This document shows, piece by piece, positions 41,326 through 50,274 of a DNA stretch of 64,000 nt. The stretch is from assembly GCA_958295765.1 (NCBI GenBank), contig CATQHB010000002.1, forward strand, positions 334,424-398,423, read 5' to 3'. Within the stretch, counting starts at the first letter, position 1; each line of letters starts with the position of its first letter. The notes under the pieces were generated by a model. It did no database searches. It had not been told where the DNA came from and saw only the letters and a program-made list of their open reading frames with translations. Source of the DNA: an uncultured Dehalococcoidia bacterium. Its GTDB lineage: Bacteria > Chloroflexota > Dehalococcoidia > Lucifugimonadales > UBA3495. A program made the translations under genes and the position numbers.

Positions 41326-42437
41326 GGGTTAGGCGCCGGCGGGTTGGTGTCTTTGATGGCGTCGGCGATTTTTTCAATCTGGCCGACCATGTGCTCTACT
41401 ACTCCCTCTATTCCGACATCGGGCCTGAGAGAGAGGGGGAAATACTGTCCTCGAGGGTCCCTCAAGCGAGTATTGTTAGGTTGGGGCAAGGCTGCTTGCT
41501 CCCTGATTTTCCCCAACTGCGCGGCTTCGCAGCCGTACAAGTTGAGCCAGAAGGGCGTATCTGCGAACGCCTCATCAATCCAAAGGTCGTAGTAAACTCC
41601 GAACCAAACATCCTTGCCATTGAATCGCAAGAATCTTCCGTACCCCGTTTCGGGTTGGCCGCTGGTGGACAAGTCCTCAGTGCTGGCCCACCCTTTTCCC
41701 CTCAGTTGAGCCACTACACCATCGTATATGAGCCTCAAGTCGCGCATCCGGCGTCCAAAATCCGGACCTAGTTCACCCCGCACGAGGGGTAGTGTTGCTT
41801 CTATATCCATGCGTTCCGTCACTCCTATCAGTTGGTGAACGTCGGATTGAAAACCTGCGTTGTGTCTGGTCTTTTGATCAATCTCTTTCAGCAACTCCCG
41901 CCAACTTACAATCATCAAGTAGCGGTTAGTACTATCGCCAACATTGACTCTTGAACACTTTATTCGGTCTCCGGTTTTGACCTCGTTTAGCGTTGCTCCC
42001 TCTGTTCCGGCGCGCAGGTCTCTAGTTGCTTCATCCCACAGGTAGTCGATCCGATAATTCGGCACTAGAAACATTAGCACCGATACTCCCTCGGCCGGCA
42101 ATTGGCCGAAGTATCCACTTCCTTGCCCTTTACTGATGCTCGCCCCAAACTTGGCTTCAACGATTACTCGCTTCTCTCCAAGTTCGTCATAGCCCACTAA
42201 GTCAAGTCTTCCGACTTCTTTATTGGCAGCGGCATAGGATACTTCTACATCCACCCGCTTCACGGGCTCTACTCGTTGGCCGATGTCGATAGTGTTACTG
42301 ACCAAACCATTAAAGGCTTCCAACGCAGCCTCGTATTTGGTCAATATATAGGCCAGGGCTTTCGTGGCGGAGACTTCTGCCTGGTTGCTCGGAATCATAT
42401 AAGCCAGCAAGGTGTCGGTCGCTGCCATAAAAACCAC
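41322..42437 (-). CDS. PD-(D/E)XK nuclease-like protein (copy 1)
   Basis: A 371-residue protein. RLDLVGYDELGEKRVIVEAK near residue 75 has the D...ExK spacing of the PD-(D/E)XK nuclease fold, and a matching motif is conserved in the second copy. The remainder, including YLMIVSWRELLKEI and DVWFGVYYDLWIDEAFADTP, is not a domain I can name. It is less G+C-rich than its neighbours, suggesting transfer. It overlaps the end of the exonuclease gene by four bases, tail to tail. A role in DNA processing or defence is possible but only inferred from the motif. Confidence 0.72.
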   Translation of the reverse strand: MVFMAATDTLLAYMIPSNQAEVSATKALAYILTKYEAALEAFNGLVSNTIDIGQRVEPVKRVDVEVSYAAANKEVGRLDLVGYDELGEKRVIVEAKFGASISKGQGSGYFGQLPAEGVSVLMFLVPNYRIDYLWDEATRDLRAGTEGATLNEVKTGDRIKCSRVNVGDSTNRYLMIVSWRELLKEIDQKTRHNAGFQSDVHQLIGVTERMDIEATLPLVRGELGPDFGRRMRDLRLIYDGVVAQLRGKGWASTEDLSTSGQPETGYGRFLRFNGKDVWFGVYYDLWIDEAFADTPFWLNLYGCEAAQLGKIREQAALPQPNNTRLRDPRGQYFPLSLRPDVGIEGVVEHMVGQIEKIADAIKDTNPPAPNP

Positions 42438-42486
42438 TCTCCTTTAACCCGGTTGCCGGATACCGGCTTTCGCCAGAATGACGGCT

Positions 42487-42492
42487 ATTATA
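42487..42492 (-). promoter_or_regulatory. -10 box before nuclease-like copy 1
   Basis: TATAAT on the minus strand, 50 bases before the start, next to a family A fragment. A homologous site precedes copy 2. Confidence 0.45.
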
Positions 42493-42507
42493 CCATGCGT
42501 GCTTACG

Positions 42508-42592
42508 GGCGTCCACCGGGAGCAATACCGTCAGTTGTGCGCCGAGTTGGGGTTCGGCCGGCTGGCCGAGGCGCCGGAGCAGTGGGCCTAAT
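42508..42592 (+). pseudogene. Duplicated 3' end of the exonuclease gene
   Basis: Translated in the right frame from 42532 this gives QLCAELGFGRLAEAPEQWA and a stop, nearly identical to the end of the exonuclease (QLCAELGFGRLAEAPERWAG). Matching continues to about 42508. It marks the edge of a tandem duplication unit that carried the nuclease-like gene. Confidence 0.88.
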
Positions 42593-43648
42593 CCGGCTGT
42601 GCGGGCGGGGTGTTGGCCTTGATGATGTCGGCTATGGCTTTCAGTTGACGCACTACATCACCCAAAACATCATCATACTCGACGCCAGTTTTCAGGTGTA
42701 TTGGAAAGTAGTTTTCCTCGGATACTCGCAACTCCAATTCGGCACTTATTATGTTCAGTATGTCTGGACTGGCCCCGTATGTGTGTAGCCACAAAGGTGT
42801 ATCTTCACTAGCACCTCTCGCCCACAGTTGATAGTGGATACCAAACCATGCGTCAGTTCCAGAAAACTGAATACGCCGTCCGCAACTAGTCCAACTGCTT
42901 GAGACTATCCCCATCCAGTCAATCGCTCCTTCCTCAACCAGACGGTCGGTCGCATTGACAAAAAGGTTATAGAAGTGATTTATACGGCGCCCGAATTCTG
43001 AGCTGAGTTCCTCTGAATGAAGAGGCAAGAATGTTTCAGAATCCTCACGCTGAGCAAGTCCCTGCAACTGGCGGATGTCTTCCACAATGCCCGGTTCTCC
43101 CGACGCACCTATAGCCATGCGATCCAGCAAATCCCCCCAACTAACCAGCATCAAACGCTTTTGGGTACTAGACAGTTTGGCACTGTGTACACGGGGTCGG
43201 TGCCATCATCGGGGCCTAGTTGCTCACCTACTCGGCGCCGCAGCGTATCCCATAGGGTCTGAATCCGGGCATTTGGCGCAACAAACAGCAACACCGCAGG
43301 CCCTTCTTGGGTCAATCGGTCCAGATATTCATTGGGCTGATTGTCGGTAAGACCGGCCCAGAACTTGGCCTCAATCAGCACCCGCTCTGCGTAGTTCTTA
43401 TCGACGCCAACTAGGTCAAGGCGAGTCTCTTGTCCCTTACTGCTCACCTTTGTTGACTGAGTTCTGACTCGCTCAACCGCCGCCATTTCAGCGTTGCCAG
43501 CTTGTACCAAGCTGTTCAACGCTGTCATAGATGCGGCAGACTTGTTCAGGATGTACCCAAGAGCTTCCACCGCCGCATCCTCAATACGTCCCGTAAACCT
43601 CGGGAGTATATTAGCCAACAACGTATCATTCTCCGCCATAAAAACCAC
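42588..43648 (-). pseudogene. PD-(D/E)XK nuclease-like protein (copy 2), frameshifted
   Basis: Two ORFs together match copy 1 along its full length. 43151-43648 encodes the N-terminal 165 residues, with RLDLVGVDKNYAERVLIEAK as the nuclease-type motif. 42588-43154 encodes the C-terminal part from LMLVSWGDLLDRM to the end. The frame changes between about 43170 and 43195: the protein would read VYTV then AKLSSTQKRLMLVSW if one base were added or removed. The overall length of about 355 residues equals that of copy 1. Identity to copy 1 is moderate, so the duplication is not recent. A true frameshift, programmed frameshifting and a sequencing error are all possible. Confidence 0.78.
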
Positions 43649-43697
43649 TCCCCCTTAATCCGGTAACCGTATTCCGGCGAAAGCCGGAATGACGGTC

Positions 43698-43703
43698 ATT
43701 ATA
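43698..43703 (-). promoter_or_regulatory. -10 box before nuclease-like copy 2
   Basis: TATAAT on the minus strand, 50 bases before the start of copy 2, beside a family A half-palindrome (TTCCGGCGAAAGCCGGAATG). The layout matches that before copy 1. Confidence 0.45.
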
Positions 43704-43735
43704 CCCCTTCGCGCCTCTTCGTGTCCCTTCGTGGA

Positions 43736-44116
43736 TTACCCCGTCCCCCGCGCCGGCCCCGTGGGGTAATCGCCCGGCATACCGGTGTCGCCCGGCTGGA
43801 CTACAAAGTCCCGGCGGTCCCGGTACAGGGGGGCGCGGTTCAGCACGTAGTCGCCGCTGTTGTCGTAGGGGTCAACGGTGTTGTAGTCGGTCATCAGCCA
43901 GTACTTGTGGCTGCCGATGAACAGGTAGGTGTTGTCCATCGTGAAAAAGCGGCAAGCCACGCCTTCGCCGGCCTGGAAACGGGCGCAGACCGCCGCCAGC
44001 AGTTCCCGCTGGTCGTCCTTTTCCGACAGGACGTATTCGTGGGGCCAGGTGTCGCGGTAAGTAACCGCCTCCCGCCAGGGGGCTTGTTCGATTAGTTGGG
44101 TCAGGGTTGATTCCAT
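43736..44116 (-). CDS. Conserved hypothetical protein
   Basis: A 126-residue soluble protein with no named domain. It has the pattern of a small conserved family (APWREAVTYRDTWPHEYVLS, then LFIGSHKYWLMTDYNTVDPY and LYRDRRDFVVQPGDTG). The ATG at 44116 follows GGAGGT at a normal distance; the open frame to 44233 is not needed. It is divergent from the dihydropyrimidinase gene. No function is assigned. Confidence 0.72.
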   Translation of the reverse strand: MESTLTQLIEQAPWREAVTYRDTWPHEYVLSEKDDQRELLAAVCARFQAGEGVACRFFTMDNTYLFIGSHKYWLMTDYNTVDPYDNSGDYVLNRAPLYRDRRDFVVQPGDTGMPGDYPTGPARGTG

Positions 44117-44237
44117 CCCTCGCACCTCCGCACGGCAATTTGGGAATATGGTAACGCTCCTACCCGGTAGAGGCAACCCTGGCGGCGGCCCCGGCGGTTT
44201 CGATAGTTCCGGTGGTTGCCCCGGTTGCCCCATCGGT

Positions 44238-44243
44238 TATACT
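44238..44243 (+). promoter_or_regulatory. Possible -10 box before the dihydropyrimidinase gene
   Basis: TATACT lies 35 bases before the start, with TTGCCC 16 bases further upstream as a poor -35. Confidence 0.35.
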
Positions 44244-44277
44244 CTTGGCAACCCATTCGCCGAACAGGAGGCCCGCT

Positions 44278-45720
44278 ATGACCGCAACCCCAAACGCCCG
44301 ACGCGCCGACCCCCGCGTTGACACTATGGTAGTCGGGGGGCAAATCGTTACCGCCTCCCAGGTCTATCCGGCGTCCATCGCCATTGCTGACGGGAAAATT
44401 GCCGCCATTGGGCCGGAGAACCTGCTGCCCCCGGCCGACCACTATATTGACGCCTCCGGCAAGTACGTCCTGCCGGGGCTGATTGACTGCCACGTGCATC
44501 TGGACGGCCACGATAACTACGCCCTGGGTTCCCTGGCGGCGGCCTATGCCGGACTGACCACCCTGATTCCCTTCGGCACCTACAACCTGGAGGGCGACGA
44601 AACCCTGCCGGCCGCCATTCACCGCTCCCGGGAGGAGATTGAGCGCACCGCCCTGACCGACTTTGCCTTTCACTTCATCCTGCAAAACCGGCCGGCCATT
44701 CTGGACAGCCTGCCCCAGGCCCTGGAGTTGGGCGTCAAGTCCTTCAAGATGTTTATGACCTACAAGAAACGCCCCTATCGGATGTGCGATGACGATTACA
44801 TCTGCCAGACGATGGAAATGGTGGCTAAAGGCGGCGGCGTGCTGCAACTGCATTGCGAAAGTGGCAACATCATCGAGTATCTGGAGAACAAGCTGCTGGC
44901 CGAGGGGCATACGCATCCCACCGATTTCCCGACGGCCTGCCCCGACTGGGCCGAGGAGGAGGCGGTCAACCGGGCGGTGAAAATGGCGGCGGCCACCCGC
45001 TGCCCCACCTACGTCGTCCACTTGAGCACCCAGTTGGGCCTGGAGCGCATCAAGCAGGCCCAGGGCCAGGGGCAGCCCATCTGGACCGAGTCCTGCCCCC
45101 AATACCTGCTGCTGTCCGATGCGGAGATGGCCCGCTACGGCCCGTTAGCCAAGATTGGCCCGCCGCTGCGCCCGGAGGAGGGGCCGGACCGGGAGGCCCT
45201 GTGGCGGGGCTTGGAACAGGGGCATATCTCCATCACCGCCAGCGACCACGCCCCCTATCCCCAGGAGTTGAAACAGGTGGGCTGGGACAACATCTTTGTG
45301 GACTCCGAGGGCCGGTCGGTGCCTTTCGGCTCGCCGGGGGTGGAAACTCTGGTGCCGCTGATGTATAGCGAGGGCGTGGTCAAACGGGGCCTGCCTATCT
45401 GGTGGCTGGCCCGGGTGATGGCCGAGAACCCGGCGCGGATTTTCGGCCTGTACCCCCGCAAGGGCGTAATTCAGCCCGGCGCCGACGCCGACCTGCTGAT
45501 TCTGGACCCCAAAGGCGACCGGATAATCACCTCCCGGGAGCATCACAGCAACGCCGGCTATACCCTGTTTGAGGGCTGGCAAGTGCAGGGCCGCCCCTGG
45601 ATGACCCTGCTGCGGGGCAAGACGCTGCTGAATCAGGGCCAACTGGAACAGCAACCGGGCTGCGGGATATTTTTGGAGAGCGGGGAGCCCAGGTCGCCGC
45701 TGGGCGGGCCGGTGCGGTAG
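44278..45720 (+). CDS. Dihydropyrimidinase / hydantoinase-type amidohydrolase
   Basis: A 480-residue cyclic amidohydrolase. LPGLIDCHVHLDGHDN near residue 64 supplies two metal-ligand His residues. LGVKSFKMFMTYKKRPYRMC near residue 150 holds the lysine that is carboxylated in this family. LQLHCESGNIIEYLENK, TYVVHLSTQLGLERI and TASDHAPYP give the remaining His and Asp ligands. These features fit dihydropyrimidinase (ring opening of dihydrouracil or hydantoins) better than dihydroorotase, but substrate use is not proven. AGGAGG lies seven bases before the ATG. No dihydropyrimidine dehydrogenase or beta-ureidopropionase is nearby. Confidence 0.85.
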   Translation: MTATPNARRADPRVDTMVVGGQIVTASQVYPASIAIADGKIAAIGPENLLPPADHYIDASGKYVLPGLIDCHVHLDGHDNYALGSLAAAYAGLTTLIPFGTYNLEGDETLPAAIHRSREEIERTALTDFAFHFILQNRPAILDSLPQALELGVKSFKMFMTYKKRPYRMCDDDYICQTMEMVAKGGGVLQLHCESGNIIEYLENKLLAEGHTHPTDFPTACPDWAEEEAVNRAVKMAAATRCPTYVVHLSTQLGLERIKQAQGQGQPIWTESCPQYLLLSDAEMARYGPLAKIGPPLRPEEGPDREALWRGLEQGHISITASDHAPYPQELKQVGWDNIFVDSEGRSVPFGSPGVETLVPLMYSEGVVKRGLPIWWLARVMAENPARIFGLYPRKGVIQPGADADLLILDPKGDRIITSREHHSNAGYTLFEGWQVQGRPWMTLLRGKTLLNQGQLEQQPGCGIFLESGEPRSPLGGPVR

Positions 45721-45777
45721 GGAGGGCGAGCGTTCAGGTTTGCAGGGTTTGGCGGACGGATTCTACAATATGCAGTT

Positions 45778-47340
45778 TTATACCTGTCGCCACGAGGAAA
45801 TCTGCTCTTGGAGTTGGGTAAGGAAGACCGTTGCCTCGCCACGAGGACGTTGCGCCTCGTGTTGTCCAACTTGACGAGCAATTTCCGGAACGGTTCGGTC
45901 CAGATCCCGCGCAAGTTCTTCTGCGGCTACTTTGTTGGCATCCTGTTGGTGAATCATACCGGCTACCAACTGTTCGATGACACGCATACGGCGTTCCAAG
46001 TCGGTGGCGGCAATGCCCAAAACCTCGGCGTAATCATCCCGATGGTTCTCCAGAATCCGCCAAATCCAAGCCTCCGGCGGCCCATCTCCAGGCAAAAACA
46101 AGGGCTGAATCGACGCTTGATACTCTGATGCCGCTTTGATAAGCGTAGCTTCCCGGTCTTTGGAGTCACCGTCAAGAACTACCAGAAAGTCATTAAGCTT
46201 GCGGAATTTACCCAAGGTGCGAATATGTCCCGGAAATTCATCCCTTCCCGTATCACGACCAATTACGACGTCATCGTGCCAAAGTCCCAACTTGACATTC
46301 AATACGTCCAAAAACCCTCGAATCAATCCTTCAGCAACCTCGTCCTCGCACAGAATGGAAAGCTGGTCCCGCGATTGCCCATAAAGAGCCTTTTGCAGAA
46401 CATCCCGATAGGGTTTGACGAGGGCAACTTCGGCGGTATCCTCGTCCCTATTGAGGAATAGTCGGGCTTCGGAAGGCACGCTGTCCAGCACTACCGGACT
46501 GTGGGAGGCGACAACTATCTGCAACTGATTCCGCAAAGCGATGCGTTGAAACTCCAACATAGCCTGCTGCTGGGTATAAGGATGAAGCCCGGCCTCCACC
46601 TCATCAATCAGGATGAGGGCGTCGTGCAGGCCGGATATATCCTTGGAGATACGGAGGATGGCCCGCTCCCCTGAGGACATATGAAACTCTGAATACTTGG
46701 CTTGGCTTGGCCCTTCCAATTCGGCAAAGAGGAGGTCGCGGGATTTGGCCGTGATTCTGGACAAGTTGCGGTAACGGCGCGGCAATATCCGATGAGCAAA
46801 GATAAGCAAGTCATCGGTAACCGACTCCGTTGACAGTTCCCGGTGTGCGATCTGCAAAATACTGCGAACTTCCGATGGGTTGGTCAGGTTAGCCAGCGTC
46901 CGCATATATAACGGGCGTTCCGGCTGCTGCCCTCCCTTGCGCCCCATATAGCTGCGTCCCCACGACTTGTTGCCCCGCCGCCACCTCATGGACAACCGCT
47001 CCCCGTTATGCACGTAGTAAAACTCTATCTCCGTTGCACTCGGGGAATCTTGAAAGGCAGTAGCGCTGCCGGTGAAGTCGGGAAAGAGGCTGGCGGGGGC
47101 AAAGTCTCTGACAGACCGCCCGGGCACTCGATAAGCGCAGGCGCCGGCGAAAAGCACGGTGGATTTGCCGCATCCGTTGGGGCCGGCCAGAACACTGACC
47201 GGATAGTCGAAAGGAACGCGCAAATCTTTTATTCCCCGCAACCCCCGAATTCGCACCTCTACCAAAGAGTTAGCGCGATGAACATTCTGAGAGCGCAAGG
47301 CTTCCCAAACCTGACGCAATTCCCTTTCCAGCAGCGCCAT
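45778..47340 (-). CDS. OLD-like ATPase with TOPRIM-type C-terminal domain
   Basis: A 520-residue protein. The N-terminal half is an SMC/RecF-type ATPase: Walker A AGPNGCGKST near residue 51, signature-like HMSSGERAILRI near residue 220, Walker B HDALILIDEVEAGLHPY and switch ASHSPVVLDSVPS. The C-terminal half has LSILCEDEVAEGLIRGF and FLVVLDGDSKDRE, the Glu and DxD pattern of a TOPRIM nuclease. This is the layout of OLD-family proteins, some of which act in phage defence. No partner helicase or other defence gene adjoins it, so it is listed as a solitary member. The ATG at 47340 follows GGAG at six bases. Its base composition is poorer in G+C than the flanks. Confidence 0.8.
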   Translation of the reverse strand: MALLERELRQVWEALRSQNVHRANSLVEVRIRGLRGIKDLRVPFDYPVSVLAGPNGCGKSTVLFAGACAYRVPGRSVRDFAPASLFPDFTGSATAFQDSPSATEIEFYYVHNGERLSMRWRRGNKSWGRSYMGRKGGQQPERPLYMRTLANLTNPSEVRSILQIAHRELSTESVTDDLLIFAHRILPRRYRNLSRITAKSRDLLFAELEGPSQAKYSEFHMSSGERAILRISKDISGLHDALILIDEVEAGLHPYTQQQAMLEFQRIALRNQLQIVVASHSPVVLDSVPSEARLFLNRDEDTAEVALVKPYRDVLQKALYGQSRDQLSILCEDEVAEGLIRGFLDVLNVKLGLWHDDVVIGRDTGRDEFPGHIRTLGKFRKLNDFLVVLDGDSKDREATLIKAASEYQASIQPLFLPGDGPPEAWIWRILENHRDDYAEVLGIAATDLERRMRVIEQLVAGMIHQQDANKVAAEELARDLDRTVPEIARQVGQHEAQRPRGEATVFLTQLQEQISSWRQV

Positions 47341-47400
47341 TAGCTCTACTCCACCGGTAAGGCTACCTAAGTTTATTTTAGCACAGCTTCCCAACGAACC

Positions 47401-47434
47401 CAAACCAAACGCCCCGGCGGTTCACCGCCGGGGC
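47401..47434 (-). terminator. Intrinsic terminator after binding protein 3
   Basis: On the minus strand GCCCCGGCGG-TGAA-CCGCCGGGGC forms a perfect 10-base-pair stem followed by GTTTGGTTTGGG. It ends transcription of the binding-protein gene. Confidence 0.8.
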
Positions 47435-47480
47435 GTCGGGCTTTTTACCGGGTTGCCGGAGCAGGCGTCAGCCGGCTCCC

Positions 47481-49361
47481 TTACTTGGACCAGGTCATGG
47501 TGTTTATCAGGATGCGCCGGCCGCCGGGCATATTGACAAACTCCAGGTCTTTGTTGACGCCCCAGACCGATACAATCTCCATCATGGGCAGTTGGAGCAG
47601 GTTCTCGGTAAAGACGCCGTAGGCTTCGGTCATCAGTTCCCGCCGTTCCTCACCACTGGAGGCCAACGCCCGCTTGCCCAGGGCGTGCCATTCGGCGTTG
47701 CAGTTCTTGGAGCGGTTGGCTTCGCAACTCATATAGAAGTTAATCTGGCGTCCGAAGTCGAAGTATTCGCCGCCGGGGGCAAAGAACACCAGGCCGGGCG
47801 AGGCGCCGGTACGGGGCGGCGCGGCGTCGCGCACGGCGGCGGCGGCCGTCGCGGAATCAGCGCCCGCTTCAATCTCCGCCTTGTAGGTCTCCGCCGGGCC
47901 GGTCAGGTGGCGGTCCCGCCACACGCTGCCCTCAACTACCTGCGCCTCGACGTTCAGGCCCACTTCCTGCCAGAAGGTAATCAGCGACTCGGTAATCTCC
48001 ACGTCCTTGGCGTAGCGACCGGAACGGGTCCAGAACTCAATCTCGTTATCCGGGTTGTAGTCGGCCTGAATCAGCAATTCCCTGGCCCGCTCCGGGTTGT
48101 ACGGGTAGATGGGCTGGGAGTTATCCTCGTTGACCCCCAGGGTGCCGGGGATGCCATTGGGGCCGCTGGAGCAGCGGGATTCGGGGCCAAAGAAGGCCAG
48201 GGCCAACTCCTCGCAGTTGATGGCGTGGGTCAGGGCCTGGCGAACCTCCAGCTTGCTCAGTTCCGGGTGCCAGATGGTATCCACGTTAATGGTATAAACC
48301 TCGCCGGAAACCACCTTGACCGTCTTGCCGTTTTCACTGTTGTTGATGGCTTCGGCCTGGTCAATGGAAACGGCCCAGGACAGGTCGGCCTCGCCGGTCT
48401 GAATCATGGCGGTGCGTACCGTCTCTTCTTCCCGCCAGACATACTGGACGTCGGTGATGGTGGGCGCCTGGGTCATAAAGTTGACCGGCTGGGGTTCCAC
48501 GTAGCCGTCATAAGCGGTCAGGGTGATGTATTCGCCCCGCACCCACTCGCCCCATTCGTAGGGGCCCCAGCCAATCACCTTGCCGGAGGCGTCCCGCTCT
48601 TCCTGAGTGGCGCTCTGGTGGTAGCCGGGCGCGACAAATATGTGGAACTGGCCGAAACGGGGCAGCACCGGGCAGGCGCTTTCGCAGACAAAGTCCACGG
48701 TGTAGTCATCAATGATGTCGGCGTGGGCGTCCCGAACCTGGGAATAGGGCTGGTATTCCACGTTGCTGCCCAGTTGGTTGATAGTATAAGCGGCAGCCTC
48801 GGCGTTCCAGTCCTCGCCGTTGTGGAACTTTACCCCTTCCCGCAGGGACAGGCGCCAGGTGTTGGGTTCCACCTGCTCAAAGCCGGTAAAGCCGGCGGTG
48901 GCGGTATCGGTGAAGTCCGGCCCAAAGAAGGAGATGGGCTGAACTACGTTGTGAATCACCTGGTTGGGGTACAGGGTAGTGCTGAGCCAGGGGTCGGGGA
49001 TGGAAGGCTCTTCGTTGATTACGATAACCACGTCGTCCCGGCTGGCTACCACTTCGGCGGCGGTCGGGCGCGGCGTGGGCTGGACTGTAGGAACCGGGGT
49101 ATGGGTCGGCGCCACCGTGGGAGCCTCGGTCATCGATTCCGTTGCGCCGGCGCTGGTGTCGGCGGGACTGGCGGCCGGCGCCGCGGCGCTGGCGGCCTCA
49201 GTGGCCGGTTCCGGGGCGCTGACCGCCGGCGCGGCCGGTTCCGCCGCCGGCTCCGGGGCGGTAGTAGCGCCGCCACAGGCAATAATCACCAGGGAAGCCA
49301 GGACCGCGAAGCCGAGAATCAAACGCCCCCAGCGCCGCCGCCCAAAAGTTTCTGAAATCAC
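47481..49361 (-). CDS. Peptide/solute ABC transporter substrate-binding lipoprotein (2)
   Basis: A 626-residue family 5 solute-binding protein unrelated in detail to the one at 32.5 kb. The signal ends in ASLVIIAC near residue 29. An Ala/Pro/Glu-rich linker of about 75 residues follows, then the binding domain (DVVIVINEEPSIPDPWLSTT, WRLSLREGVKFHNGEDWNAE). The start is GTG at 49361 with GGAGGA nine bases upstream; an ATG just before it is followed at once by a stop. It has its own promoter and terminator and no adjacent permease, so it is a monocistronic receptor that must work with permeases from another locus. Confidence 0.88.
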   Translation of the reverse strand: MISETFGRRRWGRLILGFAVLASLVIIACGGATTAPEPAAEPAAPAVSAPEPATEAASAAAPAASPADTSAGATESMTEAPTVAPTHTPVPTVQPTPRPTAAEVVASRDDVVIVINEEPSIPDPWLSTTLYPNQVIHNVVQPISFFGPDFTDTATAGFTGFEQVEPNTWRLSLREGVKFHNGEDWNAEAAAYTINQLGSNVEYQPYSQVRDAHADIIDDYTVDFVCESACPVLPRFGQFHIFVAPGYHQSATQEERDASGKVIGWGPYEWGEWVRGEYITLTAYDGYVEPQPVNFMTQAPTITDVQYVWREEETVRTAMIQTGEADLSWAVSIDQAEAINNSENGKTVKVVSGEVYTINVDTIWHPELSKLEVRQALTHAINCEELALAFFGPESRCSSGPNGIPGTLGVNEDNSQPIYPYNPERARELLIQADYNPDNEIEFWTRSGRYAKDVEITESLITFWQEVGLNVEAQVVEGSVWRDRHLTGPAETYKAEIEAGADSATAAAAVRDAAPPRTGASPGLVFFAPGGEYFDFGRQINFYMSCEANRSKNCNAEWHALGKRALASSGEERRELMTEAYGVFTENLLQLPMMEIVSVWGVNKDLEFVNMPGGRRILINTMTWSK

Positions 49362-49429
49362 GATTTACATTCCTCCAAATCTGATATTAGGTTCCGTTTC
49401 CGTAGAGCCTATGCTCACAATAGTTAGTA

Positions 49430-49458
49430 ATGATACTGCCATAAACCTATATTGTCAA
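49430..49458 (-). promoter_or_regulatory. Sigma70-type promoter for binding protein 3
   Basis: On the minus strand TTGACA (49458-49453) and TATCAT (49435-49430) are separated by 17 bases. Confidence 0.72.
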
Positions 49459-49514
49459 TGAGATTGCGCTTTACGTCATAGCTACCAATTCGCGCTGCCG
49501 GAGTAAATACCCCG

Positions 49515-49620
49515 CTCAGCCTGAAATTGTCGAGGGGTGAAGGGGTGGTTCGACCGGCTCACCATGAGCGGTTGTCGGCTTGCCATAAGCGGTTGCCGGC
49601 TCACCGGGAGCGGTTAAGCG
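49515..49620. repeat. Degenerate family C repeats
   Basis: CTCAGCCTGAAATTGTCGAG, GTTCGACCGGCTCACCATGA and two shorter GCGGTTG-linked pieces. They open a 913-base gene-free stretch (49362-50274) made almost wholly of repeat families A, B and C. Confidence 0.65.
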
Positions 49621-49717
49621 GTTGTAGGTGTAATGGGCAAGGACTGAAAAGCCGCGGTATTCGGCGGTATTCCCAACATTTGCTTGGTGTTTATCGCCAA
49701 GCCACGAAGCCTTGCCG

Positions 49718-49841
49718 GGTAGGGGCGGGTTTCTAACCCGCCCGGCGTTCAAGGGCAATGACATCTCAGGAAACAACGGGTCTGCCATATCCGACCCATC
49801 CCTGCACCTGAGCAAGGGCGGGTTATAAACCCGCCCCTACC
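49718..49841. repeat. Family B palindromic repeat, copy 4
   Basis: A 124-base copy with typical outer arms (GGTAGGGGCGGGTTTCTAAC and ATAAACCCGCCCCTACCGGC). Confidence 0.88.
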
Positions 49842-49863
49842 GGCAAGACAATCGCAGCATAAA

Positions 49864-49978
49864 CCCGTCGTTCCGGCGAACCCGTCGTTCCGGCGAAAGC
49901 CGGAATCCAGGAAATCCCCCGGAAAAGAGCGAGCCGGCTATCGAGCGTTCTGGCTTCCGGCTTTCGCCGGAACGACGG
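49864..49978 (-). repeat. Family A palindrome, copy 8, with a duplicated arm
   Basis: A reverse-orientation copy whose first 18 bases, CCGTCGTTCCGGCGAACC, appear twice in tandem, evidence of slippage or stepwise insertion at the arm. Confidence 0.88.
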
Positions 49979-50080
49979 TTGCCGGGTTGCCCCGCCCGGC
50001 CGGCCAACGAAAAGTAGCCTGGCAAGAACACCAACTCGTGTTGAGAACACCGTATTTTCAACTATTGGCATTTTCACCGG

Positions 50081-50201
50081 TGTAGGGGCGGGTTTATAAC
50101 CCGCCCGGCGTTCAATGGCATATTCGGCTCGGAGAACCGACTCGCCATAGTTGAACCGTCTTGATACCGGAAAGTGGGCGGGTTACAAACCCGCCCCTAC
50201 C
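50081..50201. repeat. Family B palindromic repeat, copy 5
   Basis: A 121-base copy with a partner flank ACCAACACCCGTTGAGAATA on the right, also found beside copies 2 and 6. Confidence 0.88.
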
Positions 50202-50274
50202 CCGATAATAATACCAACACCCGTTGAGAATACCTAAAAATACCCTTTCAAGAAGGATAGGGCCGGCGGCCGGT

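Noticed and set aside
45778..47340. Complete Gabija system
   Set aside because: No UvrD-like GajB gene lies next to the OLD-like gene; the neighbours are a dihydropyrimidinase and an ABC binding protein.
47592..49355. + strand open frame of 587 codons
   Set aside because: It is antisense to the lipoprotein binding protein at 47481-49361, which has a lipobox, promoter and terminator.
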